Under the pieces are notes generated by a model. That model was not told the origin of the DNA, searched no databases, and saw nothing but the letters and a program-made list of their open reading frames with translations. Positions 9,775 to 18,697 of a stretch of 64,000 bases of DNA are shown in pieces. Within the stretch, counting starts at the first letter, position 1, and the number at the start of each line of letters is the position of its first letter. A program made the position numbers and the translations under genes. Origin of the DNA: Flagellimonas aurea (lineage in GTDB: Bacteria; Bacteroidota; Bacteroidia; Flavobacteriales; Flavobacteriaceae); contig NZ_JAFLNL010000006.1 in assembly GCF_017313785.1 (NCBI RefSeq), positions 62,001 to 126,000 on the forward strand, in the 5' to 3' direction.

Positions 9775-11043
9775 TCAGTTGGCCCAAGAGGTTCGCATGG
9801 GTTGGTCCAATAACCTATTGGCTTCCGGGTCGTTCACAAACTCTTGTTTGATTGGGTCAAAATCGAGGTTTCGACCTAATCGAAGAGCCACTACCCCCAT
9901 GTTCACAATGGTTGCAGAGCGATGACCGTTCTCCTCGTTCAGTGCAAATTTTTGACGGGTCTTTACGGACTCCGAAAATGAGGTAATCTGTTCCTCTGGA
10001 TCGGGAAGTGTATCAATAAGCCCTTCGATATTTGGTATGGTTGATTTAAATCCATTGAAAATTTTGCCATCGGGCCCTTCAATATAGGCCGCATGTTTGT
10101 CACTGTTTTCTCCATCCAATATAATTTGACAACCATCTGCATAGGTATAGGTTATCCTTCGCCAAGTTCCAATGGCATCATAATGCTGTTGCGGGGCATC
10201 CACCTCAACCTTGACAGGGCTGGTATGATCCTTTCCCAGAAAATACTGAACCGGATCAATGTAATGCTGGCCCATATCGCCCAATCCTCCACCATCATAG
10301 TCCCAATATCCTCTAAAAGTGGAATGGACACGATGCGGGTTGTAGGGTTTTTCAGGAGCTGGCCCCAACCACATATTATAATCCAAATAATCGGGAACAG
10401 ATTGCGGTGCCAAATTCTCCTTGCCTACCCAATAGAACTTCCAATTAAAACCGGTAACCCCACTTATCGTAACTTTTAATGGCCATCCGAGCGCACCGCT
10501 ATCGACCACTTTCTTTAGTTTTTTCACCGGGGTTCCCATACCGTAGAAATTATCCTTAAAGCGGAACCAGGTATTCAATCGGAACATTTTTCCATGGACT
10601 TTCATAGCTTCCACCACACGCTTACCCTCACCAATGGTTCTGGTCATCGGTTTCTCGCACCAAACATCCTTACCTGCCTCTGCGGCCATAATTGACATCA
10701 GTCCATGCCAATGTGGAGGGGTCGCGATATGAACAATATCGATGTCCGGCCTCTCAAGGACTTCCCTAAAATCACGGTACCCCTTAACACTACCATCGAC
10801 CTTCTTGAGCGTATCGGCCAAATGCTTTCCATCCGCATCGCATATGGCCAATAGCCTAGTTCCCTCATAGGTCAAATGACCCTGTCCCATGCCACCAACA
10901 CCAATTACCGCTTTGGTGAGTTGATCACTGGGAGGAATAAAGTTTGGACCGCCCAAAACATGCCTAGGTATGATACTTAACCCTGTGGCCGCTATCAAGG
11001 ATTTTTTTACAAACCCTCTTCTACTTTCGATTTCTTTTTTCAT
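9775..11043 (-). CDS. Tat-exported Gfo/Idh/MocA-family oxidoreductase
   Basis: A 422-aa NAD(P)-dependent sugar dehydrogenase-like protein. The start at 11043 gives a twin-arginine signal (SRRGFVKKSLIAATGLSI), which indicates export in folded form with cofactor bound; the 15 codons upstream would push this motif inward. The Rossmann glycine motif is AVIGVGGMGQG at residues 45-55, and the family lysine occurs in WCEKPMTRTIGEG. The C-terminal half has GGGLGDMGQHYIDP with a catalytic-type His. It lies directly upstream of the DUF1080 gene (112 bp). Family knowledge links exported Gfo/Idh/MocA proteins and DUF1080 proteins to 3-keto-glycoside chemistry; the exact sugar is not determinable. Confidence 0.9.
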   Translation of the reverse strand: MKKEIESRRGFVKKSLIAATGLSIIPRHVLGGPNFIPPSDQLTKAVIGVGGMGQGHLTYEGTRLLAICDADGKHLADTLKKVDGSVKGYRDFREVLERPDIDIVHIATPPHWHGLMSIMAAEAGKDVWCEKPMTRTIGEGKRVVEAMKVHGKMFRLNTWFRFKDNFYGMGTPVKKLKKVVDSGALGWPLKVTISGVTGFNWKFYWVGKENLAPQSVPDYLDYNMWLGPAPEKPYNPHRVHSTFRGYWDYDGGGLGDMGQHYIDPVQYFLGKDHTSPVKVEVDAPQQHYDAIGTWRRITYTYADGCQIILDGENSDKHAAYIEGPDGKIFNGFKSTIPNIEGLIDTLPDPEEQITSFSESVKTRQKFALNEENGHRSATIVNMGVVALRLGRNLDFDPIKQEFVNDPEANRLLDQPMRTSWAN

Positions 11044-11196
11044 TTGGTATGCTCTGATTTGATTATTTACAACAAGCTCATTGATCAACGATGCCGCAAA
11101 TAAAAAAGCAAGGGCTTAAAAAAAGGGGTACCAAATGGGGTAATGGATTAAAAAAATGTGTTTTTTTCGCATTTTGCCCACAAAAATCGGTGTTCC

Positions 11197-13533
11197 CTAT
11201 TGGGAAGCAATAAGATCCTCGAAAGAAACTTCATAGGTCTCCCCGTAGAGTTTCTCATATTGTTTTTTGAAGTTATGGTAAGCTTGATGTGCCAGGCTCA
11301 ATTTGCCCTGTTCTATGAACACATTCAGCTTGACATGCAATGCATGCTCATTGAGGTCATCATAGAGACAGATTACCTCGGCCAGATCAAACATGATATC
11401 GGTATCTCTACTGATATTTGGATTCTTGCTAATTTGGATAAATTGTTCCACGATCTGATTGCTGAATCTTTCAATGAACGGATCTAACCATGCTGCACTT
11501 GTGCTGGCGAACAATCTTCCCTTGTTGACAATGGGAATCAAATTTCTGAGTTCAGCTTCAAGTTCCTTATCGGAATACTCCCCACTATCCAGAAATTCCA
11601 AAAATTCCAGTGCCACAGCATAGTCCGAATAACAGTTCCCGCCCAAGTGCAAAAACCAGAGCCTTTCCCTAAAGAGCACCTCAAGACCTGAACAAGTGGC
11701 CAATTGCTGTCTTAAATTTTGAATCGTTGTCCCCCTTGTATTTTTTGCATCCGCCACACTCCTACCAGGCCAAAGCAATTCGGTAAGGCCCTTGGTATCT
11801 ATGCCCTTTTCACTTCCTTGGCTATGTAAAAAAATGATCATGAACATTTTCTTTTGGAGCGGGGACAGCTTTTTGGCCAGGTCGGAACCATCCTTGTCGA
11901 TAATCTTTAGGGGACCAAAGCACCGTATTTGTCCTTGGCCTGCCCCGCGCTCCTTATGAACTTTTGGTAGGACGGCAGCCTTCTTTTGATTCGACCCCTG
12001 GAGTTCCGGTTGTTTTCTTCTATACCGAAACACAATATATCCGGCACTGAACAAAACCAGTAAAGTGACAATATATCCCAAAAAATCCCTGTCCTTTTCC
12101 AAGGTAATGGTCTGAGCATAGTGTGCACTGATTTCAGCATCGTTCAATTCCCGCTCCCATATTTTTATTTCTCGGATATAACCTTCAAAAAATTCTTCCC
12201 ATAGATTACTCCCTATAAGGATATTATAATCTGACGTTTCATATTCGGAAATCAGCTCGACACTATCGGTACGTTCCCCATTGATATAGAAAAAAAGTGT
12301 ATTGCCCATCTTGGAATGGACCAATGCAACATGGGACCATTCGTTCAAGGGTATCGGTGAAGAAGTGGACATGTAATCCTTTATCCCTGCCATGGTAAAG
12401 GTCAAAAAGCCATCATGTATCTTAAAGACAAAGTTATCTCCCTTCCCAAGAATACTGTTATTGTGCCCCCGTTGGGTTGGTTTTATCCAAGCACTAATGG
12501 TAAAATTTCCCTTTAAAGAAGCTTTACTGGAGATACCTACGTCGACATAGGCTCCATCCGCGAAGTAACTAACCTTTCCATATACCGAATCCTTCTTTGC
12601 CATTACATCATTTGAAATAAGCCCCTTTCCATTTTTGGCCAGAACATCGTTGGGACCTTCTTTGAATTCAAAGTGATGGGAAAGGCCATATTCTGGGTTC
12701 AAGGGAAAACCGACAAACTCTTTTTTGTTGTTCAGGTTTTCGGGAGTGGTATAGATAATATCAGGGGAAAAATGGAACCCCGGCTTGTAGGGCACCAATA
12801 TGGGAAGCGATAAGGTGTCCAAAACCGGATAGCTAAAATATCCATCCACTTGAGCACCGGAATAATTTTTAAAAATGACCCCGTCCAATAACCCTTCTTC
12901 CGTCCGTACAGTTCCGAATATCTTTGGACTACGATTCAATCGGCGCACTAAACTGTCAATGTGTTCAAAGGAGGATTCGGCTTTGATGAAATTGGGCATT
13001 TTTCCTTTATACTGCCAAATATCCAATAGTTCATTATATGTTGGTTCATTTCCCCGGTAAGGATAAATACCTAGAAGTTCCTTTTCATTTGCGCCTTGCG
13101 AGAGATTGGGTTTCCCCTTGGAAATAAGCTCCACACTTTCCACATCCGAGTCAGCTACCCAGACCATGGAAAGGTTTTCGGGAACCTTTGTCAAAGACCC
13201 CTCCTGTCCAAGGACCACCAACTGGTTTTGGTAACGGACATACTGCTCAAAAAAACTGGCGTTCTCTTCACTACTTTCAGAAGGAATTACGGCCAAGGGA
13301 ACATTATCGGGCACCAATATGGGGGACAATGTATCAAAACTTGCATCATTGAGATCCACTACTACATGGGCAGTGGTTCGAAGCTCAAGGCGCTCATCTT
13401 CCGTTAACGATGGATAACTTTGGGAATAAGTAATCCGCATCCCTAAAAAAAGAATCCACAAGCAATACATGCACCACTGGGAAGAGCGTTTGGATCGGAT
13501 GGAAAAATTGTACGCTATAAAGCTCATGGCCAT
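11197..13533 (-). CDS. LamG - transmembrane - SARP-type one-component regulator
   Basis: A 778-aa protein with an unusual layout. A hydrophobic N-terminal segment (WCMYCLWILFLGMRITYSQ) acts as signal or anchor. An extracytoplasmic part of unknown fold follows, then a LamG/concanavalin-like domain at about residues 305-470 (ADGAYVDVGISSKASLKGNF, FTISAWIKP, GYIREIKIWERELND). A single transmembrane helix lies near residue 484 (YIVTLLVLFSAGYIVF). A cytoplasmic part from about residue 535 resembles the winged-helix OmpR-like domain of SARP regulators (LSPLQKKMFMIIFL, LTELLWPG, TRGTTIQNLRQQL) plus a helical BTAD-like tail. It probably senses a periplasmic glycan and directly regulates the adjacent sugar genes; that role is inferred. 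Confidence 0.72.
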   Translation of the reverse strand: MAMSFIAYNFSIRSKRSSQWCMYCLWILFLGMRITYSQSYPSLTEDERLELRTTAHVVVDLNDASFDTLSPILVPDNVPLAVIPSESSEENASFFEQYVRYQNQLVVLGQEGSLTKVPENLSMVWVADSDVESVELISKGKPNLSQGANEKELLGIYPYRGNEPTYNELLDIWQYKGKMPNFIKAESSFEHIDSLVRRLNRSPKIFGTVRTEEGLLDGVIFKNYSGAQVDGYFSYPVLDTLSLPILVPYKPGFHFSPDIIYTTPENLNNKKEFVGFPLNPEYGLSHHFEFKEGPNDVLAKNGKGLISNDVMAKKDSVYGKVSYFADGAYVDVGISSKASLKGNFTISAWIKPTQRGHNNSILGKGDNFVFKIHDGFLTFTMAGIKDYMSTSSPIPLNEWSHVALVHSKMGNTLFFYINGERTDSVELISEYETSDYNILIGSNLWEEFFEGYIREIKIWERELNDAEISAHYAQTITLEKDRDFLGYIVTLLVLFSAGYIVFRYRRKQPELQGSNQKKAAVLPKVHKERGAGQGQIRCFGPLKIIDKDGSDLAKKLSPLQKKMFMIIFLHSQGSEKGIDTKGLTELLWPGRSVADAKNTRGTTIQNLRQQLATCSGLEVLFRERLWFLHLGGNCYSDYAVALEFLEFLDSGEYSDKELEAELRNLIPIVNKGRLFASTSAAWLDPFIERFSNQIVEQFIQISKNPNISRDTDIMFDLAEVICLYDDLNEHALHVKLNVFIEQGKLSLAHQAYHNFKKQYEKLYGETYEVSFEDLIASQ

Positions 13534-13689
13534 AACAGCCGAATATATAAAATTATTGGATTATCATTTTTTCAATACATGGACAATATTACTCATAAAA
13601 AACTTTTTATACCGCCTCTAAGAAATTCGATTGTCGTACAATATTTGAAAAGTGTAACCTAGCCGTAACCGTTCAAGTACCGGTCTTTA

Positions 13690-15138
13690 TCAAGGTTCCG
13701 CATCCTGGGCATCATGGTCTCTCCAATATTCTTCAATCTCCTCAAGTGTCCTGCCCTTGGTCTCCGGTATCATTTGATGGAAAAAAATTGTTGCTAAAAA
13801 ACAAAAAACTGCAAAAAGAAAGAAGCTCGAATCCATTCCGATCACGGAAACAAGCCAAGGAAACAAAAATGCAGTCCCGAAATTGGCGCCCCAATTGGCG
13901 AAGGTCACCAATGACATCGCACGTCCCCTGATCTGTGTAGGGTACAGTTCCCCCAATAGAACCCATATGACGGCGTTTATGGAAAATGCCAAGCTTGCCA
14001 TATAGATGCACAGCATGGCTACGACCCAAATACTGGGAATGGATGGCAAAGAAAACAAAACACCTATAACGATCAAGGATGTACAAACGGATGACATGCC
14101 CCATATCAAAAGTGGCCTACGTCCCCAACTATCTATTTTCCAAAGCGCCAGTGCCGTAAAAACAAGGTTGATAAACCCTATCGCTACTTGGAATTTTAGG
14201 GCCCCATCAAAGTTGATGCCTGCATCGCTTAGTATATCCGGGCCATAATAGACAATGATGTTCACTCCGGTAAACTGCCCAAATATGGAAAGTCCCAGTC
14301 CTGCGATCAGTGCCCTTTTAAAACCTGGCTGGGTCAGCTCTTTCAGTAAGCCTCCTTTTTGGGACAGGGACTCTACAATTGTATTGAATTCGACAGGTAA
14401 GGAGCGTCGTCCGTTTATGCGCTCCAATATGGCCATGGCTTTTTTGTCTTTCCCTTCCTTGATCAACCACCTTGGACTTTCAGGAATGGTCCATAACAGC
14501 AAGAAGAACAAAAGAGCGGGCAACATCTCGGTTCCGAACATCGCCCTCCAGGTCTCCGATACCATAATCTTGTTGAGAGTTTCCATCCCCTCAAGGCCTA
14601 TCGAATCCATCTGGACAAGGCCCAATACGGCCCAGTTGGAGAAATAGGCCAATAATATGCCGATGACAATTGATAATTGGTACAATGCCACAAGACGTCC
14701 CCGTATTTTGGCCGGGGAAAACTCAGAGATATATAGTGGCGCCAAGACAGAGGCAATACCTATTCCCAGGCCACCGACAAGCCTAGCAATGATCAATGCA
14801 CTAAAGGAGGATGGCAAAGTAGACCCCAACGCAGAGAGAAAAAAAAGTACGGCTGAAACAAGGAGTATATACCTGCGCCCGTATCGGTCCCCAAGTACAC
14901 CCGAGATCAACGAACCGATAATTGCCCCTATCAAGGCTGCACTTCCAAACCACCCGACCTCCACTTTATCCAAGCCAAATTGGGTCTCTACCATACCAAT
15001 GGTCCCAGAAATAACAGCGGTATCAAAACCGAACAGCACTCCTCCCAAGGAGGCCACCAAACAAACCTGTACCACTAAAAGAGAGCTGCCTGACGACGCT
15101 GCGCCCACCTTACTGTTAAAATCGGTCATTTTCTGCAT
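13690..15138 (-). CDS. MFS sugar porter (XylE/glucose-proton symporter type)
   Basis: A 482-aa, 12-TM major facilitator of the sugar porter family. Diagnostic motifs are all visible: GDRYGRR in the TM2-3 loop, PESPRWLIKEGKD after TM6, GQFTGVNIIVYYGPDI in TM7, DSWGRRPLL in the second half, and PETKGRTLEEIEEYW at the C-terminus. It should import a monosaccharide across the inner membrane with protons. The ATG at 15138 overlaps the 3' end of the epimerase gene by 23 bp (an alternative ATG at 15129 also overlaps), so translation is coupled and the imported sugar is probably the epimerase substrate or product. Confidence 0.92.
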   Translation of the reverse strand: MQKMTDFNSKVGAASSGSSLLVVQVCLVASLGGVLFGFDTAVISGTIGMVETQFGLDKVEVGWFGSAALIGAIIGSLISGVLGDRYGRRYILLVSAVLFFLSALGSTLPSSFSALIIARLVGGLGIGIASVLAPLYISEFSPAKIRGRLVALYQLSIVIGILLAYFSNWAVLGLVQMDSIGLEGMETLNKIMVSETWRAMFGTEMLPALLFFLLLWTIPESPRWLIKEGKDKKAMAILERINGRRSLPVEFNTIVESLSQKGGLLKELTQPGFKRALIAGLGLSIFGQFTGVNIIVYYGPDILSDAGINFDGALKFQVAIGFINLVFTALALWKIDSWGRRPLLIWGMSSVCTSLIVIGVLFSLPSIPSIWVVAMLCIYMASLAFSINAVIWVLLGELYPTQIRGRAMSLVTFANWGANFGTAFLFPWLVSVIGMDSSFFLFAVFCFLATIFFHQMIPETKGRTLEEIEEYWRDHDAQDAEP

Positions 15139-16333
15139 CTGATTTGATGGTGAGCTCCAATAATTGATGACACCTTAACAGTATCCTGGGAATGTGGAAA
15201 AATCCTTTCCATCCATTGGCCTTCATTGACCAGACCGGGCTTCCATCCCGATTTAGATAGCCATACCATTCGCCATGTTCCCTATCGGGAAAATGCGTAA
15301 ACGTATAGTGATGGACTTTTTGATACCACACCTTCAAATCATCCCTTCCCGTTTGGAGCCATCCCAGCAAGAGAGCATACAACGCCTCTCCATGGGGCCA
15401 CCATAATTTCAGGTCTGCTTCCAGTTCATGTGTAGGGGTCCAATCGATATTCGTAAGGTAGCGGATACCCCCAAAATCTTTGTCCCAACCATGTTCCATT
15501 GATGCCAATATGATAGCTACCGCCTCATTGATCCAGTATTCCTCCTTGCGCTCGATACCGATTTCCATGATCATCCATGCACTCTCTATGGCATGCCCCG
15601 GGTGAAAGAGACGGCCTTCCGGGATATCCAACATGCTCGATCCATCCATCCCAACATTTTCCAAAAGATAGCCTTGATCCGGTTTCCAATGTCTTTTCAG
15701 TATGGATTCGATGGACAAGGTAATGTCATCTTCAAAACGTTTCAAAGGCCAAATATCCTTGAAAACCTTAGCCACCGTAATCCTGCACATATCATGGGAA
15801 TGTAAGTGAAACTTCCTATTGAGCGGATACCCCAACATAGGGGTGTCCGATGGCTGCCCGAGCCTACCCAGTAAAAAATCGTACATCCTGAAAGCCCGGT
15901 CCTTTAATTGGTCATCTTTTGCCAGTGCTGCATATTCGGCCAATGCAATAGCGCAAAAAACCTCGGTGTACAAGCTCAGTACCGAGGATACCGGCCTACC
16001 ATGGCCATCCAGTCTAAAATGCACCTTTCCATTATCACAAAATGCATGCTCGAGCATAAAGTCCAATCCATGTCCAGCAATTTCCTTCCATTGTTCCCGC
16101 TTTTCGAACCGGTTGTACAAATGACTGAACATCCATACCTGCCTGCCCGTCATCCACATATCCTTGTCCTCGGAATAAGGTGTACCATCCTTAGCGAGAC
16201 GCGTCAAAAAACCTCCCTTTATTTGATCAACGGAATGGGTTTCCCACCACGGTACCAAATCGTCAAAAAGTGCGGAACGATAGACCTCTTTCAGTCCGTC
16301 CAAGTCCTCTGTTATATCTTTCTTGTTTTCCAA
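15116..16333 (-). CDS. AGE-family N-acylglucosamine 2-epimerase-like sugar epimerase
   Basis: A 405-aa (alpha/alpha)6-barrel protein of the N-acylglucosamine 2-epimerase family; no signal peptide, so cytoplasmic. Family features are visible in order: MTGRQVWMFSHLYNRF, SVLSLYTEVFCAIALAEYA, FHPGHAIESAWMIMEIG (the His-Glu active-site segment), LKLWWPHGEALYALLLG and HGEWYGYLNRDG. The length equals that of characterised GlcNAc and mannose 2-epimerases. With NagB and a GlcNAc kinase in the same region, interconversion of ManNAc and GlcNAc is a reasonable guess, but mannose or cellobiose 2-epimerase activity is equally possible from sequence alone. It is coupled to the sugar porter and follows the uncharacterised barrel protein by 31 bp. 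Confidence 0.85.
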   Translation of the reverse strand: MENKKDITEDLDGLKEVYRSALFDDLVPWWETHSVDQIKGGFLTRLAKDGTPYSEDKDMWMTGRQVWMFSHLYNRFEKREQWKEIAGHGLDFMLEHAFCDNGKVHFRLDGHGRPVSSVLSLYTEVFCAIALAEYAALAKDDQLKDRAFRMYDFLLGRLGQPSDTPMLGYPLNRKFHLHSHDMCRITVAKVFKDIWPLKRFEDDITLSIESILKRHWKPDQGYLLENVGMDGSSMLDIPEGRLFHPGHAIESAWMIMEIGIERKEEYWINEAVAIILASMEHGWDKDFGGIRYLTNIDWTPTHELEADLKLWWPHGEALYALLLGWLQTGRDDLKVWYQKVHHYTFTHFPDREHGEWYGYLNRDGSPVWSMKANGWKGFFHIPRILLRCHQLLELTIKSDAENDRF

Positions 16334-16364
16334 TGTAATTCCTATTGTCTTTGGTTGTTTTATC

Positions 16365-18539
16365 CTATCGATGTTCAGTGGAAGGCAACATTTCCTTCTT
16401 TAATTGGCTATAATGGTCCCCTATCTCCGATTGCCGGGTCAGGTCCCAAATAGAGGTGTCCAGACCACGAAGGGACAGTATGGTCGTAATCCAGCCCTGT
16501 GTCCACCCACTTTCGATGGCCCAAGCTCCCCAACCGGCATCCGCATTTGACCCCCAATGTTCGAACCTTTCAAAATCAAAGGCCCTCATCCACCCTCCGT
16601 CCAGCTCGGGATGTTCCGGAGATTTTACCTGGATACGGAAGAGAAACTCTGATAATTGGTCAAGGGCGGCCTTTATCTTTGGATCCTTAAGGGTATACCA
16701 TGCTTCATGAAGGCCAACCAAAGCAAAATTTGTAGTATAGAGGAGATCGCTTACGGAATCCCCGTTCTTGGCAATCAGGGAGGCTTCGTGCAGACCATAG
16801 TCGGCATTGCTCTTGGAAGGTGGGAAAACGCCCTTTTCGATGCTTCCCAATTCTTCCCTAATGGCACCGCTCTCATCCTGGAGCTCCAATAAGCCGTCCA
16901 GGGCGGTATAGAGCATTTTCCTGTTTTCATAAGAATCTTCCACCCGTACCAACCAAGCCAGGGGCAAAATGATCCTAGCCTTTTCCTGGGCCAATCCGTT
17001 CATCCATTTCCATTTATCCGGATAGCCTTCCATCGTGGTCTTTATCGCTTTTTTGGTACGTTCCAGAAAAATAGGGTCTCCGGTCTTATCATAGGCCCAG
17101 AGAAAACAGGCCCAGAGATATGCCTCCATATGCGGGGAAAGGTTTAGGACTTCACCATCATAATAATGTTGCCATCCATTTTCCTGTAATTGGGGCAAAT
17201 CTATCCTATCCCCTCTGAAACCATTCTTGCCCGTGGTCCTGTACAATGCGAGCAACATTCGCATCAATGTATTGTCATGTTCAAGGTTCCCTGTGATTGC
17301 CGTAGTGATGATGGCACCAAGAAAAAGACGGGCATTATCATCCCCATAATTGGCCTTATACCAGGCATAGCTGGAAATGCCCCAAGGGACAAGACCATAA
17401 GCACCATGTCCAGGGTCTCCATATGCCCCTTTCAAAGCGGGGGATTCTTTCAAATAAAAGGCCAAAAGATTATTGGCGACCTTGTAGTTGTCCCTTCTAT
17501 CAAGAAACTTACCGGATGTAGCAAAAGCTCCCGCTACCTCACCGGTGCAATCCCCCCTGACTACGACGCCAATGGGTTGGTTTCCCGTTTCATCTATCCT
17601 GGAAAAAATACATTCGAATACCCCACTGCTACCATCCCCTACGGGAATGGTGTCGCTCCAGTTGATAAACTCGGTCTTGATATCTTTGTCGGGGTGGTTC
17701 CCCAATATCACGTTATAGTTCTCCGGCACCAGCATTTTGGCATTTTGAAACCATGCCATTCCCCGCTGGATACTTTTTCTGCGGACATCCTCCGGCAATG
17801 ATTCTTTACTAGCATAGGTCGTTCGAATTTTAGGTTCCCATTCCAATGTATCGATGCTCAAGGTATCGCCGAGCAAATAATGGAGAATACCTTTCCAAAC
17901 CCCTTGCCATTCCTCTTGTGGGGCATACCTTCCTTTAAGGAAATTGCTCAGTCCCGTAGTGGATACCAACCCTTCATAACCGTTTAATTCAAACAGCAGG
18001 GGATTAGTCGATTCTGGAATTCCATAAATGGCGCTATCCAGGCCAGCTACTCTAGTTGCTACCATATGTGCCTCGGAAACTTGGACCGGAACATACGTAA
18101 GTCCATTAACGGCCAAGATGTCCAAACTATCCACTGAACTTCCAAAAAAAGAAGAGTTGACCACCGCCCGTTCATACCTTGGCGTTTCATTTTTCGGTTG
18201 GGTCACTACCCCTGGGAGCCGATCTGCAAACTCGACATAAAAACGACTTTTCCTCTCCTTTAATAGATTGAAAAAATTCTCTGGAAACGTCAAGCGTTCA
18301 CCTGGGTAACTGTCTGCTAAAATAAGTGATGGTTCCCCAGGACCAACGCCATGCATCAATTGCTCTAGATTATTATAGCGAACCACTTTTAAATGCTCCA
18401 ATTTTTGGATGACCCCATATAGATCATTGCTTTCATTACAGTAAACATGTATTTTCTGAGGTGATGCATAATGGACAAATAGGATATAAATAATGGCCAA
18501 AGGCCCTAAGAACATAAGTGTTTTCAGAACTGATTTCAT
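16365..18539 (-). CDS. Membrane-anchored protein of unknown family with a probable alpha/alpha-barrel C-terminus
   Basis: A 724-aa protein starting MKSVLKTLMFLGPLAIIYIL, a single N-terminal helix that would anchor it in, or export it across, the inner membrane. The first third resembles the glutamine-amidotransferase-like N-terminal regions seen on some Bacteroidota enzymes (GLVSTTGLSNFLKGR), but this is weak. From about residue 300 onward the sequence is helix-rich with repeated aromatic patches (GAYGLVPWGISSYAWYKANY, MEAYLWACFLWAYDKTGD, MNGLAQEKARIILPLAWLV, NADAGWGAWAIESGWTQG), the look of a six-hairpin glycosidase. Its position between SusD and the epimerase makes it the only candidate polysaccharide-active enzyme in this locus. 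No family can be named with confidence. Confidence 0.7.
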   Translation of the reverse strand: MKSVLKTLMFLGPLAIIYILFVHYASPQKIHVYCNESNDLYGVIQKLEHLKVVRYNNLEQLMHGVGPGEPSLILADSYPGERLTFPENFFNLLKERKSRFYVEFADRLPGVVTQPKNETPRYERAVVNSSFFGSSVDSLDILAVNGLTYVPVQVSEAHMVATRVAGLDSAIYGIPESTNPLLFELNGYEGLVSTTGLSNFLKGRYAPQEEWQGVWKGILHYLLGDTLSIDTLEWEPKIRTTYASKESLPEDVRRKSIQRGMAWFQNAKMLVPENYNVILGNHPDKDIKTEFINWSDTIPVGDGSSGVFECIFSRIDETGNQPIGVVVRGDCTGEVAGAFATSGKFLDRRDNYKVANNLLAFYLKESPALKGAYGDPGHGAYGLVPWGISSYAWYKANYGDDNARLFLGAIITTAITGNLEHDNTLMRMLLALYRTTGKNGFRGDRIDLPQLQENGWQHYYDGEVLNLSPHMEAYLWACFLWAYDKTGDPIFLERTKKAIKTTMEGYPDKWKWMNGLAQEKARIILPLAWLVRVEDSYENRKMLYTALDGLLELQDESGAIREELGSIEKGVFPPSKSNADYGLHEASLIAKNGDSVSDLLYTTNFALVGLHEAWYTLKDPKIKAALDQLSEFLFRIQVKSPEHPELDGGWMRAFDFERFEHWGSNADAGWGAWAIESGWTQGWITTILSLRGLDTSIWDLTRQSEIGDHYSQLKKEMLPSTEHR

Positions 18540-18631
18540 TACGTAAGGTTATGGTTATAGAAGGTTTACAGAACACAATCTGGTTGTTGGAAGTCCCTAA
18601 AAGATGGGAATATCCATAAAACAATCCATGA

Positions 18632-18675
18632 TTTAGTTTGTGGCCTTCCAGAAAATCGAAAGGCCACAACTAAAC
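18632..18675 (-). terminator. Long hairpin after susD
   Basis: Arms reading TTTAGTTTGTGGCCTT and AAGGCCACAACTAAA pair over 15 bp with one bulged base and a loop of about 12 nt. It lies just past the SusD stop and before the next minus-strand gene. It lacks a strong T-run, so it may be an attenuator or RNA-processing hairpin rather than a full terminator; such hairpins between susD and downstream enzymes can lower expression of the later genes. Confidence 0.45.
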
Positions 18676-18697
18676 CGCTTTTTAATAGGCGTAATGG

